Shown one piece after another: positions 62,480 to 64,000 of a stretch of 64,000 nt of DNA; position 1 is the first letter of the stretch; every line of letters begins with the position of its first letter. The DNA comes from Sipunculus nudus (lineage: Eukaryota; Annelida; Sipuncula; Golfingiida; Sipunculidae), in contig CM049310.1 of the NCBI GenBank assembly GCA_026874595.1, forward strand, positions 42,659,558 to 42,723,557, read 5' to 3'. Both the position numbers and the translations under genes were made by a program. Below the pieces are notes generated by a model. The model saw only the letters and a program-made list of their open reading frames with translations. It had not been told where the DNA came from and searched no databases.

Positions 62480-64000
62480 ATGTAGGTAAGGTTTATAGTT
62501 TTGGAGAGATATCCAAAAATGACATGTTGTAGTATCTCTGGTACAGCGCCCCCAGCGGCCATTTTCGGAAAATGAAAATTCACTTTCGAGGTTTAAGTAT
62601 AAGACATACGATGTACTGGATTATAAAGAAAGCCCGCAAGACTGTGGCCTGTAGAATGCTTAATGGAAATACGCACTCAAGTGAAATTGAGGCCTACTGA
62701 CAAACAGACAGACATACGGACATAGTAACACACCTGAGATATCAAATGACTAGATAAGCTTATGGACTGGTTAAAGAGGAACAAAATGAGCTATGGTTTA
62801 TGTATATAGAATTTGTAATTTTGAATATATGCCCAAAAATGATATGTTGAAGTTTTTTATTGCAGCGCCCCCAAGCGACTATTTTCGCAAAAGAAATCGC
62901 TTTCGTGATATTAGTATAACACAAAAGATGTGCCAGTTTCAAAAGAATTCCTGGCAAACTTTGGCCTGTAGATTGCTAATTGTTAGGTACAAGAACAAGC
63001 AAACAGTCGAAACGAGGACAACAGACAAAAAGATAGACATATTAACAAAGTGACATGGGATTGAGACTAATCGACTAGACCAGAGAAAGATATTAAGCCT
63101 AATATTGTGAAGGTAGGACCAACATTGACGAAGTTATAATAATAATTTTTTTTACTTGTTTGATGACCTCGACCGTGACCCTGACCATGACCGAAGTAAT
63201 TCCTGCAAAACTTTGGCATGTAGAATGCTTTATGTCATGCGCAAGAACAAGCAAGCAAGCGGAATTGAGGACTGAGGAACTGACAGAGGGACATACTGAC
63301 AAAAGTTACACAAGATTGAGACGAGTCGACTAAACGAAGTTATGATAATAATAATATTTTGGGTTTTTTTCAGACCTTGCCCTTTGACTTATATTGACCG
63401 AAAACTATAGGCTCCTGTAACTTTTGATTGTGTAACAACTGTGTAAGTTTGTAGATAACAGACACAGACAAACAAATAGACAAAAAAGACTGGACGACCA
63501 TAGGTCGAACACTTGCCGGAAATTGAAATGATAGACAGACGTAGAGAAAGAACCAACAGACGGTTTTTTTAATCAATTGAGTGACTGTCAGAGCGATTGC
63601 AGAGAAGTTGTTGCCTATTGAACGACATATATCACAAATAAGAAAGCACAAATAGTTGACAACAACAGACAAACGGACAGATATACTGACACACTGACAC
63701 ATCTGAGCTAACAGGTGACTAGATTTCAATATGGAGAAGGTATTTCGAAATAAAATGAGTTATAATTTATGCAGATGAGGTTCACAGGTTTAGAGATATG
63801 GCCATAAAATTATACGTTGTAGTGGCCCTAGTACAGCGCCCTCCAGTAGCCATATCCCGTAAAAAAATAACTGTCGAGATATTAGTGTATGGCATAAGAT
63901 GCACTAGTTTCAAAAGGGTTCCTGCAAAACTGTGGCCTGTAGAATGCTATATGTGAGACGAAAGAACAAGCAAGTATGCGAAATTAAGGACAACTGACAA
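62480..64000 (+). repeat. Diverged dispersed repeat family to the window end
   Basis: Blocks with CAGCGCCC(C/T)C at 62,545, 62,864 and 63,835, each followed about 100 bp later by CTGTGGCCTGTAGAATGCT-type sequence and then a CAGACAGACAT run, mark at least three old copies of one repeat. Partial copies lie near 63,200. No gene is recognisable. Confidence 0.6.

Noticed and set aside
1-64000. tRNA and rRNA genes
   Set aside because: I looked for cloverleaf arms with GGTTCGA-type B boxes and for conserved rRNA words. The one candidate word near 29,040 lacks any matching acceptor stem.

Overview
The window holds two kinds of DNA joined end to end. From base 1 to about 32,560 it is gene-dense, close to half G+C, and almost free of introns. 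Long open frames sit on both strands with short spacers, TATA boxes 25-100 bp upstream of starts, and AATAAA signals next to or overlapping stop codons. From about 33,200 to the right end it is A+T-rich, nearly gene-free and packed with satellites, minisatellites and transposons, as in an invertebrate (probably marine mollusc) chromosome. The simplest reading is the end of a large DNA virus genome, or part of one, lying in or assembled onto host DNA. The host repeats and gene style suggest a malacoherpesvirus-like virus, but no herpesvirus hallmark gene (polymerase, terminase, major capsid protein) lies in the window. The family name is therefore an inference. || Viral part. Bases 1-5,700: three large genes, of which one carries a PD-(D/E)XK nuclease signature and two are orphans. 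Bases 5,900-10,800: genes for a small secreted cystine-knot-like protein, a protein with a C-terminal CARD-like domain, and a secreted or surface protein with two C-type-lectin-like modules and fifteen EGF-like modules. Bases 10,966-14,217: a 1083-residue coiled-coil protein. Bases 14,767-18,694: three tandem ankyrin-repeat proteins with the layout of I-kappa-B. Bases 19,000-24,660: six small genes, namely a myristoylation-signal protein, two Cys/His-rich proteins, a repeat-bearing coiled-coil protein, and two genes sharing an inverted promoter/N-terminal module. Bases 24,890-25,320: a 129-bp repeat array carrying GTAAACAA octamers. Bases 25,826-28,826: an imperfect palindrome of about 3 kb, filled with 106-bp G+C-rich hairpin repeats and with inward-facing TATA boxes in both arms. 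Bases 29,483-32,554: one small gene and a duplicated pair of secreted Ig-like plus fibronectin-III proteins. || Working together (inference): many right-hand genes look like captured or mimicked immune components. They comprise I-kappa-B-like inhibitors, a CARD adaptor mimic, receptor-like secreted proteins and a knottin. This gives the appearance of a host-modulation island near one end of a viral genome, next to a repeat/palindrome region that may serve replication, packaging or non-coding RNA production. || Host part. Bases 33,140-33,480: degenerate short repeats. Bases 33,490-46,750: a 617-bp satellite that passes into an approximately 1,799-bp higher-order repeat, interrupted by a 2-kb retroelement-like insertion. 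Bases 48,129-48,618: a 37-bp minisatellite. Bases 50,140-52,290: a 156-bp satellite with nuclear-receptor-like palindromes. Bases 52,773-55,983 and 58,433-60,224: two hAT-type elements with target duplications. The rest to 64,000 is diverged dispersed repeats without recognisable genes.
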